A stretch of DNA of 64,000 bases, from positions 21,834,501-21,898,500 of the forward strand of contig CM076154.1 of assembly GCA_038025085.1 (NCBI GenBank), written 5' to 3'. Both the position numbers and the translations under genes were made by a program. Source of the stretch: Tetragonia tetragonoides (lineage: Eukaryota; Streptophyta; Magnoliopsida; Caryophyllales; Aizoaceae). Under the pieces are notes generated by a model that saw only the letters and a program-made list of their open reading frames with translations, was not told where the DNA came from and did no database searches. This document shows, piece after piece, positions 1 to 14,100 of the stretch (positions are counted from its first letter, which is position 1; the number at the start of each line of letters is the position of its first letter).

Positions 1-336
1 CTAAAAACCCTAAAGCCCTCTTTTGAGCTTAGCCGCCATCCACCTAAAGAGAAAAAAAAACCCTAAATCAATTTCAGCAAGGCTTAACTGCCACTCCCGC
101 CACCCTTTAGAGATTCTTATGCTAGGCTCAGACGCCATTCATCCTAGAATTCGAGTTCATAGATATGAAAAATAGCTATGTCGAGTTTTCCTCTCGATCT
201 GGTCGGGTTTCGATTAGCTTTCAGTTGTAGATCTGTTATTCTTTCGTTGCCTATTGTCTTGTTGTTTGTCCCCAAGCCGTTAAATCATGGGCTTGATTTG
301 GTTTAACGGTCGGCATGTGTGAACGATGGTGTTGTG
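1..336. other. No gene recognised (left edge)
   Basis: I see no convincing coding sequence, RNA gene or transposon end here. The first 150 bases contain three loosely similar stretches built on a CGCCA(T/C)CCACC-like core, which may be UTR or repeat sequence. The DNA is moderately AT-rich. It may be the end of a gene lying to the left, but nothing in the window shows that. Confidence 0.4.
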
Positions 337-475
337 GTCGTCAGTGGGTGAGCGGTGGTGTTGCCGTTGGTGGTGTTGTCGTTGTTTGATGAGCGGTGGT
401 GTTGCCATTGGTGGTGTTGTCATCAGTTGATGTGCGGCTGTGTTGTCATTGGTGGTGTTGTCATTTGCTCACTCA
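337..475. repeat. 41-bp minisatellite, about three copies
   Basis: A GT-rich unit built on GCGGTGGTGTTGCC and GGTGGTGTTGTC recurs with a period of 41 bases; the GCGG landmark falls at 352, 393 and 434. The copies differ at a few positions. An open frame crosses it, but the product is a Cys/Trp/Val-rich low-complexity peptide, so I treat it as a non-coding tandem repeat. Confidence 0.75.
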
Positions 476-1200
476 TGACTGCCTTGTGTTATTCGTCACC
501 GTTGGTGGGTGAAAGACAATGGCAAGTTGAAGGAGAAGAATTAGAAGAAGAAGATAATGAAATTTTAGCTACCCTGTTTTGGGGTTGATTATTGATTGTT
601 TTTGTTTGTTATGTTGTTACTGTTCTTAGAGTCATTGTACTCATAACCTAAAATAGTCGGTTGTCTTGATTTTTCAAAAAAACCCCAAAAAAAAGGCATT
701 TGGCTTATAATAGGGAGTCTTAGGCAAAGAAAAATTAAAAAGAGTGTTTGTCACAAAAACTTAAATTTAATGGGCTTCTTATTTCTACAAAATTTTCCAT
801 TCCACCCCTTTACTAAAATAAAAACAGTTCGCATTTATACCGTACCCCTACTTAATCAATACCACACCCCTAATAAGATAAAGTCAACTTTACCCTTGTT
901 TTAATGGTGGAAAAGAAATACATACTCCACATGAAGTACAGAATTATTCCACCCAAAAATGTGTAAAATGGAGCATGAAGTATTGTTGATGGAGGGCATG
1001 AGCATGATCACGTGATATTTTTGCCATCTTTACAGTACTCCTAGAACTCAGTCACTGCAATTATACAAGAGGGAAGAACATAGTAACTAGAGTACAAATT
1101 AAAACTGGAAAGTGAAACACGCCTAAAATGATGAACAAAGAAAACTAGTCAGAAGAAAAGCACGATTTGTTGAATTTATAACTGCATAAAGTAGTTCAGG
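476..1200. other. Intergenic, nothing recognised
   Basis: AT-rich sequence with several homopolymer A runs (for example around 680-690). I see no ORF with a recognisable product, no RNA gene and no clear transposon terminus. Confidence 0.4.
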
Positions 1201-1204
1201 AAGG

Positions 1205-1402
1205 CCAGATCAAGCGCAGATATACAGTATCTACGCTGATTTAAGGCGTAGGTATCGGATTGTTGGTCCATTCAAACGCAGGTATGGTATATCTACGCCC
1301 AGTTAAGGCGTAGGATTTAGATTGTTTCGCCCAATGCACGCGTAGGGCTGAGATTGTTGCGCCCAAATCAAGCGTAGGTATCGAATCGCTGCGCTCCGTC
1401 AC
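1205..1402. repeat. Degenerate array of roughly 32-bp repeats
   Basis: The motif (A)AGCGTAGGTATCG-GATTGTT-GCGCCC recurs about five or six times at intervals near 30-33 bases, with variants such as GGCGTAGG, CGCGTAGG and AACGCAGG. The array is GC-richer than its surroundings. Units also contain TCTACGC, partly complementary to GCGTAGG, so single units could fold. No ORF of note crosses it. Confidence 0.6.
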
Positions 1403-2105
1403 GGTTACTTTTCGAATCCATTTGTCCAATCCAATTCCTCCTCTTCCTTATCCCTCCTATTGTTTCGTTTATGAATGGCGTTGCTGCTAGTCTTGCTTCA
1501 TCGGTAAAGGCCCGTTTAATTTCGTTTTCTGTATCTTCGATTTCTTTTTATTTGTTAAATTCAAAGCAATATTGGGAAATTTAACTCTAATTTTGAAATG
1601 TTTGATTCTACTATTAATGAGTTGGATTAAATGATAGTTTCTAGATTGAATTTATGTTTTCATCATTTGATCAAGGTTGAAGATTGAACGTTTGTGCTCA
1701 ATTCGTTGATAGGTACTCCTCCTACTACTATCAATGAGAGCTCCTTGCCATTGTTGTGAAAGCTGGTGAATAACTATGGCGAAGCTGATCCTTTTTTTCT
1801 TTTATTTGAGGACATGGCAAAGCTGTTACAGAGGAGGGTGAGTTTATTCTTTTTACTGTTAATGTTTTGGACCTTTTCCTATTTTAAGTGGGGAAGGTTA
1901 ATATTGTAATTTATTAGTTAGGGTGCGGTATTAAATTAAAAAGGGTGCGGTATTGTGAAAACCAATTATTATTTTATGCCACATTGTGAAAACTCTCGAT
2001 ACCAGTTATCTCTCCTCAGCAGTCAAAATTAAAACAATTGAAATGCCATGGACAGTAGCAGGAGCTAAAGGATGCTACTAGCAGCCCAAGCTAAACGAAA
2101 CGATA
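1403..2105. other. Upstream region of the TruB-type gene
   Basis: AT-rich sequence before the pseudouridine synthase start codon. A short ATG-led stretch at 1471-1503 followed by GT, and a possible continuation at 1713 after AG, resemble a small split ORF but are out of phase or hit stops. A separate ATG at 2072 opens a 68-codon frame that overlaps the main start at 2106 in another frame. If the transcript begins upstream of 2072, this would be an overlapping uORF. I see no unambiguous TATA box. Confidence 0.35.
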
Positions 2106-5100
2106 ATGGCATCTGCTGCAAAATCATCGTTTTCCCACTTCACTTTCCTCATCTTTCGTTCAAATCGCCATTACCATCCTCTTTCCTCCATCAATTTCCA
2201 ACCCAAAAAATGCTCACTCTCTCTCCTCCAACTCAGACCCTTGTCCACCCCTGCAACTCCACATCCCCTTCAATATGACATGATCATCTCTCGCCCGTCA
2301 TCTTCTCAAAAGCCTCGCAAAGTGCCTCAAACTCGGTCAAAACCCACTGAGTCATCCGATTCTGACTCGTCTGAGCTCAACCCATCAAAGGAACTCAACC
2401 AAGAATTGAGTTTTGAGAACTGGGTCGATAAGAAATTGACCCAAAATGAAGCAGAGCGGATGAAAAAGCAGAAGCTTGATAATAATGATGGTGATGGTGA
2501 TGGTGGTGATTCAATGGCAATGGATAAGGGGATGAGGAAATATTATAATAAGAGGAAAAAGAGGATGTATGGTTCTGATAGTGAAGATGAGAGGAGAGCA
2601 AGAGAAAAAGAGGGGTTTGTTGAGTTGAAATCTGAGGTAGTTGAGTTAAGAACATTGCATAAAAGGGAAGAGGAATTGTATTTTTATGATACATTTGCTT
2701 TGCCTTGGGAGAAAGATAAGCATTATAAGATGGTGTATCAATTGGAGAAGAAGTATTTTCCTGACCAGTGTTTAGATAAGGCGTTTTTAGAACCGGGGCA
2801 ATCGAATTCGAGTAGGAGTGATCGAGGGGATGGGGTTTCAAAGGGGCGGAAAAAAGCAGCTGGGAGGGGTGAGAAGGGTGATGAGGAGGATAAAGGGTTG
2901 GTGTTTTTTGAGGAGGGGAGTGATGGGTTAGTAAAGGATGATGTTGGTAAGGATATGTCAGAGAAGAAGGTGGAAGAGTTCTTTAAGTGTTTGAAGAAAG
3001 TCCCTAATAAGAATGGTGAGATTAGTGGTAATTTGGAGCCTTTTCTTGCTTCCAGAAGTACTGGGTTACCGTCTCAATGGGATACACCTGCTGGAACTGT
3101 GGTTTTAGTGAACAAGCCTAAAGGTGATAGTGTTATGGTTTAATTCCTTGCTTAGCAGCTTACTATTTGTTTATTACTATATATATGTAGTCTGTAATGT
3201 ATAATCTGATTGTATATGTAGTTATTAGCAAGGGTGCCAATTTAGCTTAATAAGAACCACTGTGATTGAGGATCCCAGCATTGGCATAATTCTGGGAACA
3301 TGTTTGCAGCTAACCCTTAGGGATAAGCAAAGAGGTTGTCCATGAAAGACCTAGGTGAACGAATTTCATCAATAATTTTAAAGCAGTATATGAGATATAA
3401 CAGTCATATTAATGGTATTGATATTAGTATTAGTAGAAAACTGGAAATAGAAATGTGAAAATATCTCAATTCTAATGTGTAAAGAGAATAAGAGATCACC
3501 TTTCTGGAATTACAGAGGGGCATTGACATGGCTATCTGGGTAATGTGTTTTGTTGTCCTTGAAAGTATTTCTATGATTGCCACAGTGAAGTCTATTGCTC
3601 TTTGATAGCAGACATAGCATGCAAGTAGAATGGTGTTATGTTCTGAGATAAACATATAGTACTGTTCTACAGAAAAATTTGACAGTTTAGCTCCTGATAT
3701 CTTGGATCTCAGAAATAATTTGTTATCTGTTTGAAGTAATCTAGGTCAAAGAAGAGAAGTACAACTTGAGCTCCAAAAGTGTTGTGTGTCAATGTCTTTC
3801 GGCCACATCTACAACTCTAATCCATTGGTATAGGTTGAAGAAACCCCATGAACTCTACAATTGAACTTGTGAGATTGTAGTAACAGACAGGGAAATCAAT
3901 CAAATTTAGCAAAATCTCTCTGTCAACGTCGATATCATGTTGAGTTATGCTTTCTTAAATTGAATACACTTCATGCTCATCAAATGTGAAACTTAATTTT
4001 ATAAAAGTAATCATGACGAAAAGCAATATATAAACTTACATTTCATCTCTTTTGCGAAGAAGACAATTTGTGATGTTGGCAATTTTGTGTAGTTTCCAAG
4101 AAAACCTCTGATCTCACTCTCACGCATGGTTTTGACATTCTATTCTGATTTAAAAGAGTTTTATGCTGCACAGGTTGGACTTCATTCACAGTCTGCGGCA
4201 AGCTACGTAGGTTGACTAAAGTAAAAAAGGTATATTGTTCTTTCATACATGCTATGCACCTTCTCTTCGGAATGTAAATTTGCTCTAATAACTCGTTGTT
4301 GCAGGTAGGACATGCTGGGACTCTTGATCCCATGGCGACTGGTTTGTTGATCGTTTGTGTTGGTAAATCTACAAAGTTAGTGGACAGGTTAGTTTATAAA
4401 CTTTCAAATACTTCTGATTGAACTTAAGCTAATTCATCTTGTCTTGGAGCACATGTTTGCGGTTAGAGTAGCAATGAAGTTTAATTTTGTTGCTGAATAT
4501 AACTCTTGTTGCTGCAGTTACCAGGGTATGGTTAAGGGTTACAGTGGAGTCTTCCGTTTGGGGGAGGCTACTTCTACATGGGATGCAGATTCACCGGTTT
4601 GTTCGATGTTCCTTGGTACCGACTATTTTTTTTTTGCCAGTTCTTCTACCAACATTATGTCAAATGAAATTTTAGTGATAGTACACAAGAGTTGCATAGG
4701 TATCAATAGCTATGAATCTAATAAAACTGAATCACTCTTTACTGTTAACTTCAAACAAATCCTGTTTTAGTAGCTGACACCACCTGTGTCATATTGATTT
4801 ATTGTGGGCATGATCAAGGAGGTTCGCCTCTTGCTATTTGACATTTCATTAATATATATGCTTTCGCTATATGTAAAAACAAAAATGATCAAGGAGGTTC
4901 TTATAGTTTGCACAGAAGATGTAAAAAAAGTTGTCTTTGGAGAAGATATTCTGCTGCTATCTTTAATTTTCTTTAGATAACATGGGTGTCCAAACATTGC
5001 TTGACTAATCCCATGAGCCCTGAAGTTAATGACCAGGAGGGGACTCGAACCTGGGACCTTTGGAATAGATCTCAGAGGTCTTACCGGCTGAGCTATCCTC

Positions 5101-8100
5101 AAGTGCCATTACTTGGTCGGCTTCAGGGATTTGTGCGGGTACCTAAGTTAGGGTCCCTTTGTGGGGAAGCACCTTCTTTCAGCAAGAAAACCATTTAGTT
5201 TTTGGGCTTAGGAAAGTTTGTTTTTGGTCCGAATATCTGTAATCTTCTGGATAAGGTTTTTGCTTATTGTAATGCCTTAGGGAGTCTTTCAAAGAATTAT
5301 TTGCTTCCTATTGATCTATTGGTTATGGCTCGGAGAATTGGAGAGGAGTGGATAGTATAGATATTTTTAACTTTCGTAAGGTCCTTTGTTCTAAAACTTT
5401 TCACTTACTTCTTTCATTCAGGTAATTCAACGTGAACCATGGGAACATATTAAAGACGAGAATATAAAGAAGGCTGCTGCATCCTTTACTGGAGAAATAT
5501 GGCAAGTTCCACCAATGTTTTCTGCAATCAAAGTAAGACTTCTTTTATGATATTACTTTAAAATGGTAGCCGAGAGATTATTATACTTCCATTGTGATAT
5601 CACCTAGGTGGTGTTTACTTGCTTGCAATCAAATGCAATGTAATCATTTTATAGGGTGGATTTGAGGTTGAAAAGGAAGGAGGGGGAGGAAGGAGATGGA
5701 AAAAGTGAGATTGATTACACCATCCAAAGTAATCATCATTACATGGGAAAAGTTGAGCAATTGTGATTACATTGGACAATGCAATCAACCCCACTTTTCC
5801 TATCTCTCTCCTCCCACTTCTTCATTTTCACCCCACTTCTACTATATAAAATGATTGCATTGCATTGCATTGCATTTGATTACAAGCAAGTAAACGAGCC
5901 CCTATTGTTTATTAGAGTTCATGTTGTGCTTTTATGTCCCTACGAAGAAGGGTTCGTCTCTATTCATTCATTTTCCTTCTTTAGAGGGGGGGAGGCGCTT
6001 AGTGTAGAACACAGCTAAAGTATATAAATTGTGATGGTCTGGACTCTCTGGAGGTAGTGAAGCAATTACAGCTCCCTCACCTTCTCTCTTCCCTCGCCCC
6101 CTCTCCCCCCTGCACATATTGTGGCTACAACTTGCTATTGATGAGATCAAGATGTGTACCATGACATACATATTTCAGAGTGCTGCTAGGTAGTAACCCA
6201 TGTTAGGAAGTTTGTTGGGAGCCGATGGTGCGGTGGGTATCGAAGTGCCTGGGCAGTTGGAAGCCGTCTACCTTTCCTTGTGAGGTAGGATTGCCCTTAT
6301 CCACTTTTTACTTTCAATGCTCCTTTATACTATCTCTCATTTTCTAGATTACCGGTCGCAGTGGCACATTGGATTGAGCAGCTTATGAGAGGCTTCGGAT
6401 AGTCTGGTGTGGATGGGGACAAGAAGGATCATCTGGTGAGTCAGGATCGGGTGTGCTGTTCTAAGGCGGAGGGGGGCTTGGGTGTTGGTAGGTTGGTCGG
6501 GAAGAAAATTTCTCTTATGGAAAGTGGCAGATTTTCCAGGAAGATAAACAACTTGTGGTACCGTGTCATTCGAAGATGGTAAGAGTTGCAACAGAATGGT
6601 TGGGATGCACAGATTGCAGTGAATTCTAGCGGAAGTTCATCTTACAGGGTTCTTAGCATTTTCTTCCACTAGTGGATTTGAAGCTTGCGGATGGATTGTG
6701 GATTCAATTCCGGGAGGATTCGTGGAGGGTGGGACAACCTTTATGCATGAGATTTTCTTAGATATTCCAGCTATCCACTCTCCATGGTGCTAGGGGGTTG
6801 CTGAGTTTTTCTCCACTCAGACTAGTTCTTGGAACTTACATTTCAGGATTTCGTGTCAGGATTGGGAGATGGAGGAGCTCACTGCCATCCTGGATGTGTT
6901 GGAACCTGTTCCGAGCTATGATGATTCCAGGAGGTGGATTGGGGATTCTGCGGGAGATATCTCTTGTAAGCTCGTCCTTCAGTTCTTGAGGACAGACTCC
7001 TTTATCTGATTATATACCTTTATATGGACTTTGGTGTTGGATAGGATTAACATAAATGATTTGCTCCAAAGAAGGAGGTCAGGAGCTTAGTTATTACCCG
7101 ATATCTGCTTGCTTTGTTGGGCTAGTAGTGACTAGTGTGTCTTTGGGGCATCTTTTCCTGCCGTGTTATGTAGCTAGGAACTTATGGGGAAATGTTTTGG
7201 TGTCTTTGGAGTCTCATGGGTTTTCCCAGGTAGCTCTTTGGCATTTCTGCAGATCCTGTTTGCGGGCTTTGGTAGGGGAAGTAGAAGTTGTTATGGCACA
7301 ATGCAATATGTCAGTTCAAGGTGCATTTGGCTCAGGGAACTATATCGTGGTTTTGGTCGCCATTGCGGTTTCGGTCGCGATTGCGGTTTCGGACTGATAC
7401 GGGTGTTGCGTATTAGGTCGCGGAGCGAATTTGGTATCGGCTGTATCGGCAGTACCAATCATTTATTGGCCATACCAGTTATGTATTGGCCATTTATCAG
7501 CCATACTGGTCATTTATCGGCCATATCAGACATGTATCGGTCGTTTTGAAAATCCCTTTATAAAACGGGATTTTGCGTATCGGCAACCTCAAAACCCTTT
7601 ACATAATGGCCGTAATGTAATGGAATGGCCATTATTTAATACTTGGCTTGAGAGGAAGATGCAAAGGTGCAAACTGGGCCCTGGGCGTATGTTTTTCCTG
7701 AGTTGTTTTTTGGGATAAGGTTACCTACGTAGCTTCTTCCTGAGCTAGGGCAGCTGGGGCTCCAGCTTTTAGGAGTTACACTCATTAGGAAAGTAGGATA
7801 ACTTGTAAATAGTCCATCAGTCCTCTCCAGCTGTACTTTTGATACATAGACCCATATAGACCCATTCCGCGCGGCCACATCTACAGTAGATTATCCATCA
7901 CAAATATTCAGCTATTGTGCCCACTTCCCTGATAACTTTACTATGTCCATCCTTTTCTTTTGTTTTCCTTTTTTCTTGTAGAAGTAACGTCCATCCTTTC
8001 CGCGTTTCCCCGTTTTTATGTTTCTGTTTCCGTGCAACATAGAATTTTATTGTACTCTATCAAGCAACGTTTTCATGTCCGTGCCTGGAAAATTGAAGAA

Positions 8101-11100
8101 CTTAAGCAAGCCCAATCAAGTGAATAATGGATAAGATGTGTGTACCTATGACTCTACGAGTGGTTTCAGTTTGGGGTGGGTGCTGACTTCAGCTGGTCAC
8201 CTCTGGTCTAGTCCTGTGATGAGTAAGGTTCCTGAAAATTTGCATCAATAAGCTTTCTTGCCATTCTTGGGAATCAATATTTCAGTTAGCCGATAATAAG
8301 ATGAGTGCCAAGAAAGACTATTGTGCCCAGAAGTCAAAAATAATCATTGAGCTATTGTTAAATATTGTTCTTCCCTACTCCTACTGCCATTACTGGTACT
8401 TGACTTTGTAACAATAGATAAAGAGCCAGTCTTGAGTAGATGGCTATTCTAAGGTAATGAATTTGCAAATTCCCATATCCACCCTGTTTTCAAGTGTAAC
8501 AGTTACTTTCCCCCCTTCCAACCCTACCCCAACCCTCGTTCACTTATGACCAAGCTCCTTCTCACCTTCCTCCGGGACTATACCCACCCAAGCCCCAGAG
8601 CCTTAGCTACCCCACCTTTATCAAAACCACAGCTCTAAGCCATTGGAGATCACTGTCAAATCAAATCCTTGAGAAAATTGCATGACCATGACTTTTTCTC
8701 GTCCAGCAAATAGTGCTACTAATAGGAAGAAGGATTCTTTTTAGGAGTTCTTACCCTTCTTCCTATCACATCACTAGCACTACACGCTGGACGAGCAAGC
8801 AGCACGGTCGACTGGTCGTCCAACATTCTTTTTCTTAGGAAAAAGGGTTTTCTTCTGCTTATTTGTTTTTCCAGAGATAAGATTACATATGTATTAATAG
8901 AAGTCAAGCAAAAGTGGAAAAGACGTCCTCTAGGAGGGAGCCAATCAAGTTGGCCCAATCACATTGGACCGCAGGTTTAGAGTAACTCCTAAAAGGCCCT
9001 ACCGTCTTAGTCCATCAAGAGGCTAAAATGTTTTGCGATCCTTAATACGATGAAAATGATGACCGCATTCGTCTTAAACATATACACTATTTAGTTGCTG
9101 ATAGAGCATTCTGCCGCATAATCCCATTATCCTTTCCTCCCTCCTACCCCACAAAATAAATTCGCATAAGTTTTAAAACAGTTAGAGAACCCTTCTTACT
9201 CCAAACAGCTTGCCCAAAGAGCTCGTGCCATCTGACAGTGCAAGAAAACATGCAGTACCATCTTGGCGCAGAAACACCTAAAGAGACAGCTGACCCCGGT
9301 CTTGTCTTCTGGCGCATCTCCTTGAGTCTATCTTTCCCAATGTCAAATGTTCAAGTGAGAGTATTGTGAGGATGCTCCCAAACAACAAAGGAAGAAGGAA
9401 ACTATGGGTCAGAGTACATTAGTGGAGATGAGGGATAGAGAGAAGGCTAAGTATGTACTTCGACAAAAAGAGAGCCTAATAAGTATGTACTTTGCATACT
9501 TTCTATTATGTTAGCCGCACTCTCTTATATCTGCATAAATAAACTCATAGGTTATGTGATATCAATTCGGCGAATTCACATATTGTTAGGGAAAATCTTT
9601 ATCTACCTGCCCTCGCGTTATATGAACAAGGCAAGAATCGAGTTTTCCTCTCCTTTCCTAATCAATACTAGGTGTGTTATAATAATAACCCCACTCTCCC
9701 TTGTCTCTCTCATATGGGTGTATGAACACTTTGTTTATAACATTTTGAGTATACCGGCTTTCTACGCTTCATGGAGCTGTTGTTTCTGAGTTTTAGTCGA
9801 CAGTGACAGGTTCATGAAACCTGTATTTGCGGAGGCTCCCTCAGGAGTGAGAGATGGAGGAAGCTACTTCTTTGCTTGAGTTTACGGAGTCAGCGCAGCT
9901 TATTGACAGGGATGACTGTATGATATGAATTGGTGATTCTTCTGGGTTATTTTCATGTACATCTTTTCTTTGGCAGTTGGGTTCGCCAGCACAACAACCT
10001 TCTTTTCCTATTGCGAGGTGGTTGTGGAAGGCAAAAGTTCCTGTTAATGTACGGGCTTTTGTCTGGCCATTGGTATTGGATAGAATTAATACTAATGACT
10101 TACACCAGCGGAGGAGGCCAAATGCAGCACTGTCGCCTGATATTTGTATGCTCTATCGGACTAGTAGCGAGTCCTCTTCACATATCTTTCTGAGCTGTGA
10201 AGTTGCGCATACGCTTCGGACCAGGTTATCTGGTCTCATAGATGAGATTTGGGAGTATCTGGACACTGTTATGGAGTCCTTGCAAGCGAGGCGTGTAGGG
10301 CTTGGGTGGAGAAAGGAGAAGAAGATGTTGTGGAAGAGTGCTATTTTTGCAGTACTTTGGTGCATCTGGTTAGAGAGGAATGCTAGGGTCTTTTCTGGTA
10401 TTTCTATGACAGTTGGTGTGTTATAGGATAGGATAGCTTACTTAGCCTCCTTGTGGGCTTAGGCTTCTGGGTGCTATCGTAGCTATCCGGTTACACGGGT
10501 TATGCTTCACTGGGGTGACTTGTAAATTCTGTTCTCTTAGGATGTAATACTGTTTGTATTACTTTTAATAACACTTTCTCTTTATCTTCAAAATTATCAA
10601 CTACTAGGAGAAATGTTATAGTGGTAGTCTGGTAGAAGAGAGGACTCAACTGTTACATTAATTGGTAAGTAGGTTTGCCTTCCCATTTTGCCCATTCACA
10701 CTATTCTACATATGAATCTACTTGGCCACTCTATAGTCTATATTACTCGTATATTATGTTATGCCATTATTAGTGAAATTTCAAATTTAATTTTTCCCCA
10801 CTTGACTTCATAAATAAAGACTTGAAATGTCAAATAGTTATCTTTAGAACAATAAATCAAATTAAGTAAAGACTAAACTAGTGTATGAGCACACACAGTC
10901 AAGTTTCTTCATGGATCAAATAATAATGCTATGTGTATGAGAATTTTGATTACCACCTCCATGATACTGATAACAAGATTCGTTAAACTTGAGAAATCTC
11001 ATGGTTTTCATAAGAGTAAAATCTCCATAAAATTGAGTAAAAGACGTGATTTCAATGTGTCTTAGAGAGGGCATCACTTGATATAAAGAATTTGTATCAA

Positions 11101-14100
11101 CAAGGGGTAATCAGGAATACAAGATATAATGATATGCTTCTGTTTAGCTCAAATCTAACCATGATAATATATTTGTGAAGAGCAATAACAATCACAAACA
11201 ATAATTGTTAATGAAATATTTGATGTAATTCACTCTTTTCTAGTATATTCTTTTTCTTCTAACCTTTTTGGCATTTCAAGTTTTTATTAATGAAGTCCAA
11301 GTGGGAGACTGTTAAATATGGACTGATAGGCCTGACACATATATGAAACATACGGGTTAGATTTATATCTAATAATTAGTGTCTTATGTTGAATTGGTCA
11401 ACTATTCTCACCCACTTTCCAATAAAGATAAGGTTCGAGTTTTGTCTCACACCAATATAGTGTTTCTTCTGGTATTTACAATACAATATCATAAACACAG
11501 TCTTTGGAGTACTTTGTTGGTTTTTTTGGAGAGTCGCGGGTTTCCCATCTAGTGTGGCCGAGTTCTTGCATGTATGATTGATTGGTATTTGGGGAGGGAA
11601 GGGGAAGAATTTGTTTTTTGCGACTTTGTGGTGCATTTGGCTAGACAGCAATGCACGAGTGTTCAATGGGATTTCGGTTTCCCCTAAGATGCTTTAGGAA
11701 ATGGTCATTTGTCTAGCTACTCTATAGGCTGGAGTGGCAGGAGCTTTTAGGGGCTACACTATTTCTGAGTTTCAACGTAATTGGCCAACTTGTAACCTCC
11801 CTATGAAGAAGATACGTCGTCCTCTTCTTTTATACTTCTGTTTTTTCATTAATATACTTTTTCTTTTTCTAAAATGGAAACAATAACATAAACAATACAT
11901 CCGTACTAGATAGACAAGAAATTGTGTCAAACACACCCTTTCGTCCTTATCGGAGGAGAGGAAAACTTGTCTTGTGTTGTCTAGTCTAAATTAGGTGGAT
12001 GGCAATAGTTAGCGTTCTTGCCATGGATCCTGAGTCCTGACTGTATACAATTTTATATCCCACAATTTATGTACTCATAGAACCCTACCACTGCTGGAGG
12101 ACTAGTCCAAACTATGGAGGACTCCTGGTCCTCTAGCCTTGTAATTTACCAATTTTATCTTTAATACAATTTTTCTTTCTAAGAAAAATAAAGGACAATT
12201 CCAATTGGTAGGCCTCAGTTTGTGGCTTTTCCAATTGGTAGACATTCTTAATTGCGAAATCCAGCTGGTATGCCTGTACTTTTGACGCCGTCGAGTCCGT
12301 AACTTCTTTTTTGAATTTCCGTCAGCTTGCCCGTTAATTTAAGCGTTTGGCCATAATTCTTCGTTAGACTGTTGTTTATGCGTAATGTTTTGACACCAAA
12401 ACACCCTTCTTTTACTCCCTTTTTCCTCCAAAATAAAAACTCAACCTCTCATTTTTTTTACTCCATTTTCCCTCTTTTTTTCGCCTTTATATTTCGTCTT
12501 TCTTCTTCATTTCCCCAACCCAGAATTAAAACCTAGAATCTGTGACTATTCTTTCTCCTAAAACCCAATGATGATGGGTTGGTTGAAGATCAGTACTTAC
12601 AGCAGCCTTTCAAAGGCGAATAATATGACATGAGTGTGGTTATACCTTTTTAAATGGGGGCATTAACGATATTTCCAACATTTAACGGGCACGCTGGCGG
12701 GAAATAAAAAAAGAGGTCACGGAGTGGACGACGTCAAAAGTATAGGCCTACCAGCTGGATTTCGCACTTAAAAATGTCTACCAATTGGAAAAGCCACAAA
12801 TTGAGGCCTACCAATTGGAATTGCCCAAAACTAAATTATGTGCTCATAGAACCCTACCACTGCCAAATGAAAAGATTAATAATATTAAAAGTTGCAAATA
12901 GGTCTTTATAAAATAAATTTGTAACTTTCATAGTATTTTCGTCAGTTAATCGCTAATGTGTCCCTGAAATGAACTACGGGGAGTTGGACTGGGGATGAGA
13001 GGAGCAACATGATATAAGAATGGGGCTGTTGTGATCATAAGGAGAAAATATCTCTCTATTTATTATTATTATTGCTTGGAAAAGAAAGGAAGCGTCAGAG
13101 ATCCTATTGCCAATTATTATTTGTTTAATTGTTTCGGCTGAGTAATTATTTCTTTGATTTTCTTTTTACTGATTTTCTTCAGATTTTAATGGTGGCACAG
13201 TGGCATTGTTGTTTATTAGGAGTATAACAATATTTATATTTCTCAACTCATTGTGTAGTTAGTACTCCTTCCATCTGGAAATGGTAGTCATCTTGATAAT
13301 GTAATTTAAACTTGCAATATCACTACGAATTCAGGATGGAGGAATAATAAAATATGGATTATTGTTGTTGCTGACATCCTTGACGTTTTCTTGGTACCAT
13401 TTTATAGGTGGGTGGTGAAAGGATGTATGAGAAAGCCAGGAGAGGAGAGTGCATCGAACTTTCACCTAGAAGAATTTCGATATTTCAGTTTGATATAGAG
13501 CGGAGCTTAGAAGACAGGTTGGTAGAAATTTAAAATGTAGCTTAACAGTAAGCAGCCAATTTCTTTGCTAGCAGCTAGGGGGATTCATAAGTTCCTATAT
13601 ATCTTGTATGCTTGAGGTTACTGTGTCGCTGGAAGGTTGTACTATGTCTCTTTCGCCCCCCTTCATTTTACCGAGTAGTTGTTAAACCTTGCAGAATTAA
13701 AAACATCTCCTGTGAACTATCTTGTTACGACTGCAGTGTGGACACTTAAATACTGGACTATAACCCTGTTAAAATTGTATATGTATTGTCGAGTATGCAG
13801 CAGTTGGAAATTCATGCATGTAACTAATGGCTTGAAGTTTATGTTTAATCTTTTGTGTGATGTGTCGGCATAGTGGGGAGGTTTGCTTGGATTTGTTTGT
13901 GCAATGTGACTTTGCGCGGAATTTATGGGTTAGATTGTTGTGTGGGGAGAGCTTTGTGTGTCCAGCCATGGTGGGCAACTTCTTACGGATACGTTTTGTG
14001 GCGATGAGGAAGAGTAAGGAGGGGAGGTTGTTGTGGCGTTGTGCATGTATGGCTCTACTTTGGTGTATTTGGCTGGAGAGTAATGCCAGGATTTTTTCCG

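Noticed and set aside
1471..1842. Short split ORF (MNGVAASLASS then a second block after AG at 1712)
   Set aside because: The only frame giving a protein-like second block is out of phase with the first and hits TGA. No recognisable product.
5030..5103. Genuine tRNA gene
   Set aside because: A and B boxes are present but acceptor and anticodon arms do not pair; better explained as a SINE head.
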